Source: Rhizobium sp. Root1212 (GTDB lineage Bacteria; Pseudomonadota; Alphaproteobacteria; Rhizobiales; Rhizobiaceae). Taken from it: DNA of 64,000 nucleotides. Shown here piece after piece: positions 16,405 to 25,511 of this stretch; positions within the stretch are counted from its first letter, which is position 1, and each line of letters begins with the position of its first letter. The DNA lies in contig NZ_LMDA01000024.1 of the NCBI RefSeq assembly GCF_001424985.1, positions 104,107 through 168,106 on the forward strand, in the 5' to 3' direction. A program made the translations under genes and the position numbers. The notes under the pieces are model-generated. The model saw only the letters and a program-made list of their open reading frames with translations, searched no databases and had not been told where the DNA came from.

Positions 16405-16722
16405 GAGCATTTTCGGGAGTAAATGGGAATGCGAAAGGATGGACCCAAGCAGGGCATCCCCATCGCAGCCGACCCCGCGACTGTAGAACGGTCAGGGTCC
16501 GCCATCCGGCGGGCAAGAGACGGGCGGATGGGTCGCATGGTGCGGCCGGCGCCGGTCGAACGCCATGCCGGAAAAGCCACTGAAGACTGTCACGATCAGC
16601 CGGGGTGGGACGCCTCTTCTTCTACGAATCGTCCGCCTTTTCGTGAAAGCTCCTTCGGGAAGGCGAGGCGGGCCCGTTCGCGCCTTTTTGGCGCGTGGCG
16701 CCGTGAGCCAGGAGACCTGCCG
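16405..16722 (+). promoter_or_regulatory. Cobalamin riboswitch upstream of cobP-cobW-cobN-cobO
   Basis: Core elements are in order: 'GGGAATGCG' near 16425, 'CGCAGCCGACCCCGCGACTGTAG' near 16464-16486 (the conserved CCCGCnACTGT), 'GCCACTG' at 16575-16581 with 'AAGACTG' after it, 'GGGAAGGCGAGGCGGGC' around 16657, and the 3' signature GAGCCAGGAGACCTGCC at 16705-16721. It ends about 135 bases before the cobP start. A GGGAGC-atc-GCTCCC hairpin at 16750-16764 lies in the expression platform. Adenosylcobalamin binding should shut off the operon. The stretch between the GCCACTG and the 3' signature is longer than usual, suggesting an enlarged peripheral stem. Confidence 0.9.
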
Positions 16723-16856
16723 TCCAAGAAGGGCATCCGCCCGACCCAAGGGAGCATCGCTCCCGATGCCAGCACGGAGGTTGTCTTGGCTCCTGACATT
16801 TTCGCGCGCCGTTGCGGTGCGCTTGTTCGCCGCTGGCGTGAGGCCGAGGCGGGCTC

Positions 16857-17372
16857 ATGACATCGCGTAGCGTGCTGGTGCTGGGCGGAGCCCGTTCCGG
16901 CAAATCTTCCTTTGCTGAAAATCTCGTCACCGAAAGCCGGCTTGGGCTCCACTATATCGCGACCGGCCGCGCCTGGGACGACGAGATGCGCGAGCGCATC
17001 CGCGCCCATCAGGAGCAGCGCGGCGAGGGCTGGATCACCCATGAGGAGCCGGTCGATCTCGTGGGCAAGCTTTCCGCCATTGATGCGCCGGATCGCGCCG
17101 TGCTGGTCGATTGCCTGACGCTCTGGGTCACCAATCTGATGCTGGATGAGCGCGCTATTCCTGCGGAATGTGCGCGTCTTGTCGATCTTGTGTCGCGTCT
17201 CAAGGCGCGCGTTGTTTTCGTTTCGAATGAAGTCGGCCTCGGCATCGTGCCGGAAAACCGCATGGCGCGGGACTTCCGCGACCATGCCGGGCGGCTTCAC
17301 CAGTCTGTCGCGGCGCAGTGCGCCGAGGTGTATTTTATCGCGGCCGGATTGCCGCTGAAAATGAAGGGTTGA
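16857..17372 (+). CDS. cobP: Adenosylcobinamide kinase / adenosylcobinamide-phosphate guanylyltransferase CobP
   Basis: 171 residues, typical length (CobU in enterics). It phosphorylates adenosylcobinamide and then attaches GMP, preparing it for the lower ligand. Seen: P-loop GGARSGKS at residues 10-17, '[33 protein letters not shown]' (guanylylation region with the His), '[14 protein letters not shown]' and '[22 protein letters not shown]'. ATG 16857 is preceded by GAGGCGGG. First gene of the riboswitch-controlled operon; cobW starts 3 bases after its stop. Confidence 0.95.
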   Translation: MTSRSVLVLGGARSGKSSFAENLVTESRLGLHYIATGRAWDDEMRERIRAHQEQRGEGWITHEEPVDLVGKLSAIDAPDRAVLVDCLTLWVTNLMLDERAIPAECARLVDLVSRLKARVVFVSNEVGLGIVPENRMARDFRDHAGRLHQSVAAQCAEVYFIAAGLPLKMKG

Positions 17373-17374
17373 TC

Positions 17375-18442
17375 ATGACTTCCAAATCCACCGCCGCCCA
17401 CGGCAAGATTCCGGCCACCGTCATCACCGGCTTCCTCGGCGCCGGCAAGACGACGATGATCCGCAATATTCTCGAAAATGCGCAGGGACGTCGTATCGCG
17501 CTGATCATCAACGAATTCGGCGATCTCGGCGTCGATGGCGACGTGTTGAAGGGTTGCGGTGCCGAAGCCTGCAGCGAAGACGACATCATCGAGCTGACCA
17601 ATGGCTGCATCTGCTGCACCGTTGCCGACGATTTCATTCCGACCATGACGAAGCTGCTCGACCGCGACAACCGTCCGGATCATATCGTCATCGAGACCTC
17701 GGGTCTGGCGCTGCCGCAGCCGCTGATCGCCGCCTTCAACTGGCCGGATATCCGCACGCAGGTCACCGTCGATGGTGTGATCACCGTCGTCGATAGCGCC
17801 GCCGTTGCCGCCGGTCGTTTTGCCGACGATCATGACAAGGTCGATGCGCTGCGTGTCGAAGACGACAATCTCGACCATGAAAGCCCGATCGAGGAACTGT
17901 TCGAGGACCAGCTGACGGCTGCCGACCTCATCGTCCTCAACAAAACGGACCTGCTCGATTCCACCGGCCTTGCCTTCGTTCGCAAGGAAGTGGAATCGCG
18001 TACCCACCGCAAGCCGACGATGATCGAGGCGAAGAACGGCGAGGTTTCCGCCGCCGTGCTGCTCGGCCTCGGCGTCGGCACGGAAAACGACATCGCCAAC
18101 CGCAAGTCCCATCACGAATTGGAGCATGAAAACGGCGAGGAGCACGATCACGACGAATTCGACAGCTTTGTAGTCGAACTCGGCTCGATTGCCGATCCGC
18201 CGGCCTTCATTGGCCGGCTGAAGGAAGTCATCGCCGCCCATGATATCCTGCGCCTCAAGGGCTTTGCCGATGTGCCCGGCAAGCCGATGCGCCTGTTGAT
18301 CCAGGCTGTCGGTAGCCGCATCGACCAGTATTTCGACCGTGCCTGGGGCGCGAGCGAAACCCGTGGCACCCGCCTGGTCGTTATCGGCCTGCATGACATG
18401 GATGAAGCCGCCGTGCGCGCGGCGATTGCGGCAGCGGTATGA
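17375..18442 (+). CDS. cobW: CobW GTP-dependent cobalt/zinc metallochaperone
   Basis: 355 residues from ATG 17375, which follows the cobP stop by two bases and a GAAGGG site. G3E GTPase: Walker A GFLGAGKTT at 19-27, 'NEFGDLGVDG', the metal-binding 'NGCICCTV' with C78, C80 and C81, 'VIETSGLALPQPL', and the guanine-specificity 'VLNKTDL'. A His/Asp/Glu-rich insert near residues 245-262 (SHHELEHENGEEHDHDEF) is a likely metal-sensing or delivery loop. The CobW_C domain follows. It is required for aerobic cobalamin synthesis, thought to supply cobalt to CobN. Confidence 0.95.
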   Translation: MTSKSTAAHGKIPATVITGFLGAGKTTMIRNILENAQGRRIALIINEFGDLGVDGDVLKGCGAEACSEDDIIELTNGCICCTVADDFIPTMTKLLDRDNRPDHIVIETSGLALPQPLIAAFNWPDIRTQVTVDGVITVVDSAAVAAGRFADDHDKVDALRVEDDNLDHESPIEELFEDQLTAADLIVLNKTDLLDSTGLAFVRKEVESRTHRKPTMIEAKNGEVSAAVLLGLGVGTENDIANRKSHHELEHENGEEHDHDEFDSFVVELGSIADPPAFIGRLKEVIAAHDILRLKGFADVPGKPMRLLIQAVGSRIDQYFDRAWGASETRGTRLVVIGLHDMDEAAVRAAIAAAV

Positions 18443-18518
18443 TGATGACCGCAGGGCAGTTCCATATCTCGATAGCGGCGCAAGCCTGTGAAAAGGCGAG
18501 CGCACGAGGGGGCATGCC

Positions 18519-21500
18519 TTGCATCTTCTCCTAGCGCAGAAAGGCACCATCGCCGATGGCGAGGAGGCGATCGATCTCGGCCAGTCGCCGGGCGATATCC
18601 TGTTCCTGTCGGCGGCCGATACCGAACTTGCGGCTGTTGCCGCCGCCCGCCGCGGCCGTGATGGCGGGGCAAGCGTGCGGGTCGCGAGCCTGCTCAGCCT
18701 CAAGCATCCGATGTCGGTCGATACCTACGTCGAACGCACGGCCCGGCATGCGAAGCTGATCGTCGTGCGGGCGCTCGGGGGCGCGAGCTATTTTCAGTAT
18801 GTTCTTGAAGCTCTGCATGCTGCTGCGGTCACCCATCGTTTTCAGATCGCGGTACTGCCGGGTTACGACAAGCCCGATCCCGGTATCGAGCCGTTCTCGA
18901 CGGTCGCGTCGGCGGATAGGGATGCGCTTTGGGCTTATTTCACCGAGGGTGGCGCGGATAATATGGCGCGCTTCCTTACCTATGCCGGGGCGCTGGTGTC
19001 CGGGGGCGAGAAACCGGAGCCTGCGGCGCCTCTGCTGAAGGCCGGCATCTGGTGGCCGGGTGAGGGTGTTGTCGGCATCGAAGCCTGGAAAGGGCTGACA
19101 GAGGGGGGTATGGTCTCCGCGAATGCAGTGCGGCCCCTGATCGCCATCTGCTTCTATCGCGCCCTCGTCCAGAGCGGCGAGACCCGCCCGGTCGAAGCCC
19201 TGATCTCTGCCCTCGAGGCCGAAGGCATGGGGGTGCTGCCGGTTTTCGTCGCAAGCCTCAAGGATGCGGTTTCCGTCGGCACCCTCGAAGCGATCTTTGC
19301 CGAGACGCCGCCGGATGTGGTGATGAACGCCACCGGCTTTGCCGTTTCCGCGCCCGGTGCCGATCGTCCGCCGACGGTGCTGGAGGCGTCCGGTGCACTC
19401 GTGCTGCAGGTGGTGTTCTCCGGCTCGTCGCGTGCCGCCTGGGAAGCCTCGCCGCAGGGGCTGATGGCGCGCGATCTCGCCATGAACGTGGCGCTGCCCG
19501 AGGTCGATGGCCGCATTCTGTCGCGGGCCGTGTCCTTCAAGGCTGCCGCCATCTATGACGAGGCCGTCGAGGCCAATATCGTCGGCCACGAACCGCTTGA
19601 CGATCGCGTGCGTTTCGCCGCCCGGCTTGCCGTCAACTGGGCGCGGCTGCGCCGTCGTTCTGCGGACGACCGGCGCGTGGCGATTGTCATGGCCAATTAT
19701 CCCAACCGCGACGGCCGGCTCGGCAACGGCGTCGGCCTCGATACGCCCGCCGGCACGATCGAAACGCTGCGGGCGATGGCGGCGGCCGGCTATGCCGTCT
19801 CGGATGTTCCCGCAGACGGCGATGCGCTGATGCGCCACCTGATGGCCGGGCCGACGAATTCGGCCGACAAGAGCCGCGAAATCCGCGAGACCTTTTCACT
19901 CAAGGATTACAAGGCTTTCTTCGAGGCGCTTCCCGAACAGATTCAAGCCGAAGTGACGGCGCGCTGGGGCGAGCCGGAAGCCGATCCGTTTGTCCTTGGC
20001 GATGTCTTCGCGCTGCCGCTGTCGCGTTTCGGCGAAACGCTGGTCGGCATCCAGCCGGCCCGTGGCTACAATATCGATCCGAAGGAAACCTATCACGCGC
20101 CGGACCTCGTGCCGCCGCATGGCTATATCGCCTTCTACGCCTTCCTGCGCGAAAGTTACGGCGCCGACGCCATCATCCACATGGGCAAGCACGGTAACCT
20201 CGAATGGCTGCCGGGCAAGGCACTGGCGCTGTCGCAGACCTGCTACCCGGAAGCGATCTTCGGCCCGACGCCGCATCTCTATCCCTTCATCGTCAACGAT
20301 CCGGGCGAGGGCACGCAGGCCAAGCGCCGCACCGCCGCCGTCATCATCGATCACCTGACGCCGCCTTTGACGCGCGCCGAAACCTACGGGCCGCTCAAGG
20401 ACCTCGAAGCGCTGGTCGATGAATATTACGACGCTTCCGGCGGCGATCCGCGCCGGCTGCGGCTGCTCAGCCGCCAGATCCTCGATCTGGTCCGCGACAT
20501 CGGCCTCGATGCCGATGCCGGCATTGCAGCGGGCGATGCCGAGGACAAGGCGCTGGAAAAACTCGACGCCTATCTCTGCGACCTCAAGGAAATGCAGATC
20601 CGCGACGGCCTGCATATTTTCGGCGTGGCCCCGGAGGGGCGGTTGCTGACCGACCTCGCCGTTGCGCTCGCCCGCGTGCCGCGCGGTCTCGGCGAGGGGC
20701 GGGAGCAGAGCCTCAACCGCGCCATCGCCGCCGATGCCTGCCCGGACAATGCCGATTTCGACCCTCTCGATTGCGCGATGGCTTCGCCGTGGACAAGCAT
20801 GCGGCATGCGCTGCTGCAGTCGGTTTCCGATGCTCCCTGGCGCACGGTCGGCGATACGGTCGAGCGCATCGAGCTGATCGCGCAGCAATTTGTCGAAGGC
20901 GCGGCTCTTTGCCCGCTGGATTGGCAAAATACGGCTCTGGTTCTGGAGGAGGTGCTGACGCGCATCGTGCCTTCCATCACGGCTTGCGGTCCTGCCGAGA
21001 TGGAAGCCCTGCTGCAGGGGCTCGACGGTCGCTTCGTCGCGCCCGGTCCTTCCGGTGCCCCGACGCGCGGCCGGCCGGATGTGCTGCCCACCGGCCGTAA
21101 TTTCTATTCCGTCGACAGCCGCTCCGTGCCGACGCCAGCGGCCTACGAACTCGGCCGCAAATCCGCCGAGTTGCTGATCCGCCGCTACCTGCAGGATCAT
21201 GGCGAATGGCCGACGTCCTTCGGTCTCACCGCCTGGGGCACCTCCAACATGCGAACCGGCGGCGACGATATCGCCCAGGCACTGGCGCTGATCGGCGCAA
21301 AACCCGTCTGGGATATGATGTCGCGCAGGGTCACCGGCTATGAGATCATTCCGCTTGCCATGCTCGGCCGTCCGCGGGTGGATGTGATCCTGCGCATTTC
21401 GGGCTTCTTCCGCGATGCCTTCCCGGAGCAGATCGCGCTGTTCGACAGCGCCGTGCGCGCCATCGGCGCCTTGGAGGAGGATGCCGCGGACAACATGATT

Positions 21501-22289
21501 GCTGCCCGCATGCGCGCCGATGCCGCCGATCTGGTGGCGGGCGGCATGGCGGAGAAGGAGGCGGCACGCCGTGCGTCCTACCGTGTCTTCGGCGCCAAGC
21601 CGGGCTCTTACGGCGCAGGGTTGCAGGCCCTTATGGATGAAGATGGCTGGCAGGATCGTGCGGATTTTGCCGAAGCCTATCTCACCTGGGGCAGCTATGC
21701 CTATGGCGCAGGCGAGGACGGGCGTGCGGAGCGCGGCCTGTTCGAAACCCGGCTCGGCTCGATCGAGGCCGTCGTCCAGAACCAGGACAACCGCGAGCAC
21801 GACCTGCTCGACAGCGACGACTACTACCAGTTCGAAGGCGGTATGAGCGCGGCCGTGGAAAAGCTCGGTGGTAGCCGGCCAACGATCTATCACAACGACC
21901 ATTCCCGGCCGGAAAAGCCGGTGATCCGCTCGCTGGAAGAGGAGATCGGCCGCGTTCTGCGCGGGCGCGTGGTCAACCCGAAATGGATCGAGGGCGTCAT
22001 GCGCCACGGCTATAAGGGTGCTTTCGAGATATCGGCGACAGTCGATTATCTCTTTGCCTTTGCCGCGACGACAGGTGCGGTTCGCAGCCAGCATTTCGAG
22101 GCCGTCTATCAGGCCTTCGTCATGGATGAGCGGGTGCGCGCTTTCATGGAAGACAAAAACCCGGCCGCCCTTCGCGAGATGAGTGCGCGGTTGCTTGGGG
22201 CTATCGACCGGGGTTTCTGGTCGCCGCGCTCCAATTCGGCGCGGTTTGATCTGGCAGGCTTGTCCGGCCTGGAATTGATGAACAGTTGA
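18519..22289 (+). CDS. cobN: Cobaltochelatase subunit CobN
   Basis: 1256 residues, close to the usual length. CobN is the large, substrate-binding subunit of the ATP-dependent CobNST cobaltochelatase that inserts Co2+ into hydrogenobyrinic acid a,c-diamide. The protein starts MHLLLAQKGTIADGEEAIDLGQSP, the characteristic CobN N-terminus, from a TTG codon behind GAGGGGG (18506-18512). Later signatures include 'YHAPDLVPPHGYIAFYAFLRESYGADAIIHMGKHGNLEWLPGK' and 'NDPGEGTQAKRRTAAVIIDHL' (shown in parts), conserved with magnesium chelatase BchH. CobS and CobT are not in this window. Confidence 0.95.
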   Translation: MHLLLAQKGTIADGEEAIDLGQSPGDILFLSAADTELAAVAAARRGRDGGASVRVASLLSLKHPMSVDTYVERTARHAKLIVVRALGGASYFQYVLEALHAAAVTHRFQIAVLPGYDKPDPGIEPFSTVASADRDALWAYFTEGGADNMARFLTYAGALVSGGEKPEPAAPLLKAGIWWPGEGVVGIEAWKGLTEGGMVSANAVRPLIAICFYRALVQSGETRPVEALISALEAEGMGVLPVFVASLKDAVSVGTLEAIFAETPPDVVMNATGFAVSAPGADRPPTVLEASGALVLQVVFSGSSRAAWEASPQGLMARDLAMNVALPEVDGRILSRAVSFKAAAIYDEAVEANIVGHEPLDDRVRFAARLAVNWARLRRRSADDRRVAIVMANYPNRDGRLGNGVGLDTPAGTIETLRAMAAAGYAVSDVPADGDALMRHLMAGPTNSADKSREIRETFSLKDYKAFFEALPEQIQAEVTARWGEPEADPFVLGDVFALPLSRFGETLVGIQPARGYNIDPKETYHAPDLVPPHGYIAFYAFLRESYGADAIIHMGKHGNLEWLPGKALALSQTCYPEAIFGPTPHLYPFIVNDPGEGTQAKRRTAAVIIDHLTPPLTRAETYGPLKDLEALVDEYYDASGGDPRRLRLLSRQILDLVRDIGLDADAGIAAGDAEDKALEKLDAYLCDLKEMQIRDGLHIFGVAPEGRLLTDLAVALARVPRGLGEGREQSLNRAIAADACPDNADFDPLDCAMASPWTSMRHALLQSVSDAPWRTVGDTVERIELIAQQFVEGAALCPLDWQNTALVLEEVLTRIVPSITACGPAEMEALLQGLDGRFVAPGPSGAPTRGRPDVLPTGRNFYSVDSRSVPTPAAYELGRKSAELLIRRYLQDHGEWPTSFGLTAWGTSNMRTGGDDIAQALALIGAKPVWDMMSRRVTGYEIIPLAMLGRPRVDVILRISGFFRDAFPEQIALFDSAVRAIGALEEDAADNMIAARMRADAADLVAGGMAEKEAARRASYRVFGAKPGSYGAGLQALMDEDGWQDRADFAEAYLTWGSYAYGAGEDGRAERGLFETRLGSIEAVVQNQDNREHDLLDSDDYYQFEGGMSAAVEKLGGSRPTIYHNDHSRPEKPVIRSLEEEIGRVLRGRVVNPKWIEGVMRHGYKGAFEISATVDYLFAFAATTGAVRSQHFEAVYQAFVMDERVRAFMEDKNPAALREMSARLLGAIDRGFWSPRSNSARFDLAGLSGLELMNS

Positions 22290-22300
22290 GGGAGATGACG

Positions 22301-22939
22301 ATGACCGACGAACAGGAAACCGGCACCGAAACCGGGCACGACGAAGCTCGCCATGCCATGAAGATGGCCAAGAAGAAGACGGCCCGCGAAAAGATCATGG
22401 CGACCAAGACCGATGAAAAGGGTCTGGTGATCGTCAACACCGGCAAGGGCAAGGGCAAGTCGACCGCCGGCTTCGGTATGATCTTCCGCCACATCGCCCA
22501 TGGCATGCCCTGCGCTGTCGTGCAGTTCATCAAGGGCGCGTGGGATACCGGCGAGCGCGACCTGATCGAAAAGAATTTCGGCGATACCTGCCAGTTCTAC
22601 ACGCTGGGCGAGGGCTTTACCTGGGAAACGCAGGACCGCGCCCGCGACGTCGCCATGGCTGAGAAGGCCTGGGAAAAAGCCAAGGAGCTGATCCTTGACG
22701 AGCGTAACTCGATGGTGCTGCTCGATGAGATCAACATCGCGCTGCGCTATGATTATATCGACGTGGCCGAAGTCGTGCGTTTCCTGAAGGAAGAAAAGCC
22801 CTACATGACCCACGTTGTGCTCACCGGCCGCAACGCCAAGGAAGAACTGATCGAGGCCGCCGATCTCGTCACCGAGATGGAACTGATCAAGCATCCCTTC
22901 CGCTCCGGCATCAAGGCGCAGAAGGGCGTCGAGTTCTAA
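22301..22939 (+). CDS. cobO: Cob(I)yrinic acid a,c-diamide adenosyltransferase CobO
   Basis: 212 residues from ATG 22301 (MTDEQETGTETG); the frame extends five codons upstream through TTG and another ATG, but GGGAG precedes 22301. It attaches the adenosyl group to the cobalt (BtuR/CobA family of enterics). Seen: P-loop GKGKGKST (residues 48-55) in 'VIVNTGKGKGKSTAGFGM', 'VVQFIKGAWDTGERD', 'MVLLDEINIALRYDY' and C-terminal 'HPFRSGIKAQKGVEF'. Last gene of the cobP operon, separated from cobN by 11 bases. Confidence 0.95.
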   Translation: MTDEQETGTETGHDEARHAMKMAKKKTAREKIMATKTDEKGLVIVNTGKGKGKSTAGFGMIFRHIAHGMPCAVVQFIKGAWDTGERDLIEKNFGDTCQFYTLGEGFTWETQDRARDVAMAEKAWEKAKELILDERNSMVLLDEINIALRYDYIDVAEVVRFLKEEKPYMTHVVLTGRNAKEELIEAADLVTEMELIKHPFRSGIKAQKGVEF

Positions 22940-22943
22940 AGGT

Positions 22944-23732
22944 TCAGACCCCGAGCCAGATCCGGATAGGATGGCTCGGGTCCGCCAGCAGGCGGATGGC
23001 GAGCGCCAGCGACGAGATCACCAGAAGCGGCTTGATGAGGCGGGCGCCGGCCTTCATCGCAAAACGCGAGCCGAGCTGCGCGCCGGCAAACTGGCCCACG
23101 CCCATGATGATCCCGACCTTCCACAGCATCACGCCATAGGCGACGAAAACGGCGAAGGCGCCGATATTCGAGCCGAAATTCAGGAATTTCGTGTGCGCCG
23201 TTGCCTTCAGCACGCCGTAGCCGGCCAGCGAAATGAAGGCCAGCATGAAGAACGAGCCCGTGCCCGGCCCGAAGACGCCGTCGTAAAAGCCGATGGCCGG
23301 CACCACCGTCAGGGAAAACAGGAAGGGCGTCATGCGGCTATGCCGGTCGATATCGCTCAGGCTGGGCTTGACGGCGAAATAAAGTGCGATCGCCGCGAGC
23401 AGGAAGGGCATTCCCACCTTCAGGACATCGCCCGGTACCACGGTTGCCAAAAGCGCGCCGAGGGCAGACCCCAAGGCCGACATCACTCCCATCGGCAACT
23501 GGCTCTTCAGGTTGACATGGCCGCCGCGCGCATAGGCAATGCTGGCGGAGAGCGAGCCGAACAGCGCCTGCAGCTTGTTGGTGCCGAGCGTTTCGAGCGG
23601 CGGAATGCCCGCCAGCAGCATGGCCGGAATGGTCATCATCCCGCCGCCACCGGCAATCGAATCGATGAAGCCGGCGACGAAGGCGGCAAGGAACAACAAA
23701 AGCAGCGTGTGATAGGTCAGTTCGACGAGCAA
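22944..23732 (-). CDS. TauE/SafE (TSUP) family membrane permease
   Basis: 262 residues with about eight membrane segments. Two related halves each contain a G-rich motif, e.g. 'FVAGFIDSIAGGGGMMTIPAMLLAGIPPLETLGTNKLQALFGSLSAS' (in parts), and 'AIGFYDGVFGPGTGSFFMLAF' plus 'TAHTKFLNFGSNIGAF', the duplicated TauE/SafE motifs. Family members export sulfite, sulfonates or small organosulfur compounds. A cobalt-related role cannot be excluded because the gene interrupts the cob genes, but it is on the opposite strand. The start is a TTG at 23732 without a clear ribosome binding site, so the N-terminus is uncertain. Confidence 0.85.
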   Translation of the reverse strand: MLVELTYHTLLLLFLAAFVAGFIDSIAGGGGMMTIPAMLLAGIPPLETLGTNKLQALFGSLSASIAYARGGHVNLKSQLPMGVMSALGSALGALLATVVPGDVLKVGMPFLLAAIALYFAVKPSLSDIDRHSRMTPFLFSLTVVPAIGFYDGVFGPGTGSFFMLAFISLAGYGVLKATAHTKFLNFGSNIGAFAVFVAYGVMLWKVGIIMGVGQFAGAQLGSRFAMKAGARLIKPLLVISSLALAIRLLADPSHPIRIWLGV

Positions 23733-24012
23733 GGGAGGGACTCAAAAAAGGAAATAGAGATGCGGGGAGGCCGTGGTTTGGCAGATATCGTATCCAGATG
23801 CAAAGCGCGATCGGCAAATGCCGCTCCTGCTGCCGGATATGGCGCAATCCGGTTTGACCCGTTCGGGGCGAGGGGATAGAACCGGGACATATGCGATAGC
23901 GTCCGCCCGGCGGACCGGAGAGATGTCCGACGCGGCCGACCTTGGAGGGGGCTTTTATCGGAGCTGTCGAGGCGGCCAGACGCTTCGCAAACGATTATCG
24001 TGGGAGCGAGGA

Positions 24013-24675
24013 ATGGCAGAGCTGAAAGACGTCCGGGCGGGACTTGTGCTCGGCCTCGGCTGCGAGCGCGGCGCCGACCCCGCGGAGGTCATCGCGCTTG
24101 CTGAAACTGCTCTTGCCCGGTGTGGCCGCTCTGCCGGCGATGTGGCGCTGGTAACCTCCATCGAGGCCCGCAAGGACGAGCCGGCGATTGCCGCTGCCGC
24201 CCGGCATTTCGGGGCGCCTCTCACATTCTTTTCCGCCTCCACGCTTGAAGCTTTGACACCGCGGCTCGTCCATCCCTCGGACATCGTCTTTACCCATACG
24301 GGCTGCCACGGGGTCGCCGAGGCGGCGGCCTTGGCTGGTGGCGGCAATGCGGCTGAGCTGATCGTTCCGAAGCTAAAATCGCGGCAGGCCACGGTGGCGA
24401 TTGCCGAATTTTTTCAGGGTGTTGCCCTTATCGCCTCGCAAGGTGAATCCGAGTCTTCACAAAGCGATTCAACGGCTGTTTCTTCGACAAGCCAACCGCT
24501 TGTTTTCCCTTCTCCCCAGCGGGGAGAAGGTGGCCCGCAGGACCGGATGAGGGGCCCGGCTGGCTCGGAATCTGCGGAGACACCCCCTCATCTGCCCTTC
24601 GGGCATCTTCTCCCCGTGGGGGAGAAGGGGGAGATTGCCGTAACTACTCGTGATCTTGAAAGTGCACGTCCATGA
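24013..24675 (+). CDS. cobE: CobE/CbiG-C family protein with a repeat-derived C-terminal extension
   Basis: 220 residues from ATG 24013 behind GGGAGCGAGG; the frame extends to 23773 but that part has no CobE character. Residues 1-~140 are a normal CobE (VLGLGCERGADPAEVI, SIEARKDEPAIAAAARHFGAPLTFFS, TGCHGVAEAAAL, 'LIVPKLKSRQATVAIAEF'). CobE belongs with the C-terminal domain of CbiG and acts around the precorrin-5A/ring-contraction stage, though its exact biochemical role is unsettled. From about residue 165 the reading frame runs through a RIME-like element, giving Pro/Gly-rich sequence (VFPSPQRGEGG, HLPFGHLLPVGEKGE) unlikely to be ancestral. The stop overlaps cobA by 4 bases. Confidence 0.85.
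   Translation: MAELKDVRAGLVLGLGCERGADPAEVIALAETALARCGRSAGDVALVTSIEARKDEPAIAAAARHFGAPLTFFSASTLEALTPRLVHPSDIVFTHTGCHGVAEAAALAGGGNAAELIVPKLKSRQATVAIAEFFQGVALIASQGESESSQSDSTAVSSTSQPLVFPSPQRGEGGPQDRMRGPAGSESAETPPHLPFGHLLPVGEKGEIAVTTRDLESARP
24507..24630. repeat. RIME-like palindromic repeat, copy 2, inside the cobE reading frame
   Basis: CCCTTCTCCCC-AG-CGGGGAGAAGG then 'TGGCCCGCAGGACCGGATGAGGGG', a spacer, and the mirrored half 'CCCCCTCATCTGCCCTTCGGGCATCTTCTCCCC-GT-GGGGGAGAAGGGG' (given in parts). It has the same two-palindrome design as the copies at 8.5 and 35.9 kb. Unlike them it lies within an open reading frame that continues to the cobA start. Confidence 0.85.
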
Positions 24676-25511
24676 ACCGCCTCTTCCAATCCCTGCCGGT
24701 TATCGAAGCAGGCAGCGTCTGGCTCGTGGGTGCGGGGCCGGGCGATCCGGGGCTTTTGACGCTGCATGCGGCCCATGCGCTGTCTGAGGCCGATGTCATC
24801 GTCCATGATGCGCTCGTCAACGAGGATTGCCTGAAACTCGCTCGGCCCGGCGCCGCGCTGGAGTTTGCCGGAAAGCGCGGCGGCAAGCCATCGCCGAAAC
24901 AGCGGGATATTTCTCTGCGCCTTGTCGAACTGGCGCGCCAAGGCAAGCGCGTGCTGCGGCTGAAAGGCGGCGATCCCTTCGTCTTCGGGCGCGGCGGCGA
25001 AGAGGCGCTGACGCTGGTCGAGCATGGTATTCCCTTCCGCATCGTGCCAGGCATCACCGCCGGCATCGGCGGGCTTGCCTATGCCGGCATTCCGGTGACG
25101 CACCGGGAGGTCAACCATGCCGTGACCTTCCTTACCGGGCATGATTCCTCCGGTCTTGTGCCGGATCGCATCGATTGGGAGGGCGTTGCCCGCGGTTCAC
25201 CTGTGATCGTCATGTATATGGCGATGAAACATATCGGGCAGATTGCCCGCAATCTGATTGCGGCGGGCCGCAAGCCCGATGAGCCGGTCGCCTTCGTCTG
25301 CAACGCCGCAACACCTGACCAGACGGTGCTGGAGACCACGCTTTCTACGGCCGAGGCCGATGCGGAGGCGGCGGGTATCGAACCGCCGGCCATCGTTGTC
25401 GTCGGCGAGGTCGTGCGGCTGCGGCCGGCGCTGGATTGGCTGGGCGCGCTCGATGGTCGCGCGCTGACGAGCGAGGGCGTGGACGGCCGTTTTATGAAGG
25501 ACCCTGCGTGA
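24672..25511 (+). CDS. cobA: Uroporphyrinogen-III C-methyltransferase CobA (SUMT)
   Basis: 279 residues. It uses two SAM molecules to methylate uroporphyrinogen III at C2 and C7, producing precorrin-2, the branch point to cobalamin. Seen: 'VWLVGAGPGDPGLLTLHAAHAL' (GAGPGDPG at 20-27), 'ADVIVHDALV', 'KRVLRLKGGDPFVFGRGGEE', 'PGITAGIGGLAYAGIPVTHRE', 'TPDQTVLETTLS'. No CysG-type N-terminal domain, so it is the stand-alone form. It overlaps the extended cobE by 4 bases and cobB by 4 bases, suggesting one transcript cobE-A-B-C-D. Confidence 0.95.
   Translation: MNRLFQSLPVIEAGSVWLVGAGPGDPGLLTLHAAHALSEADVIVHDALVNEDCLKLARPGAALEFAGKRGGKPSPKQRDISLRLVELARQGKRVLRLKGGDPFVFGRGGEEALTLVEHGIPFRIVPGITAGIGGLAYAGIPVTHREVNHAVTFLTGHDSSGLVPDRIDWEGVARGSPVIVMYMAMKHIGQIARNLIAAGRKPDEPVAFVCNAATPDQTVLETTLSTAEADAEAAGIEPPAIVVVGEVVRLRPALDWLGALDGRALTSEGVDGRFMKDPA

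Noticed and set aside
19896..22094. 732-codon minus-strand ORF inside cobN
   Set aside because: Full overlap with a well-conserved CobN; translation is Arg/Ala/Gly/His-rich without domains.
23773..24012. 80-codon N-terminal extension of CobE
   Set aside because: No ribosome site and no CobE similarity; ATG 24013 has GGGAGCGAGG before it and starts MAELKDV.
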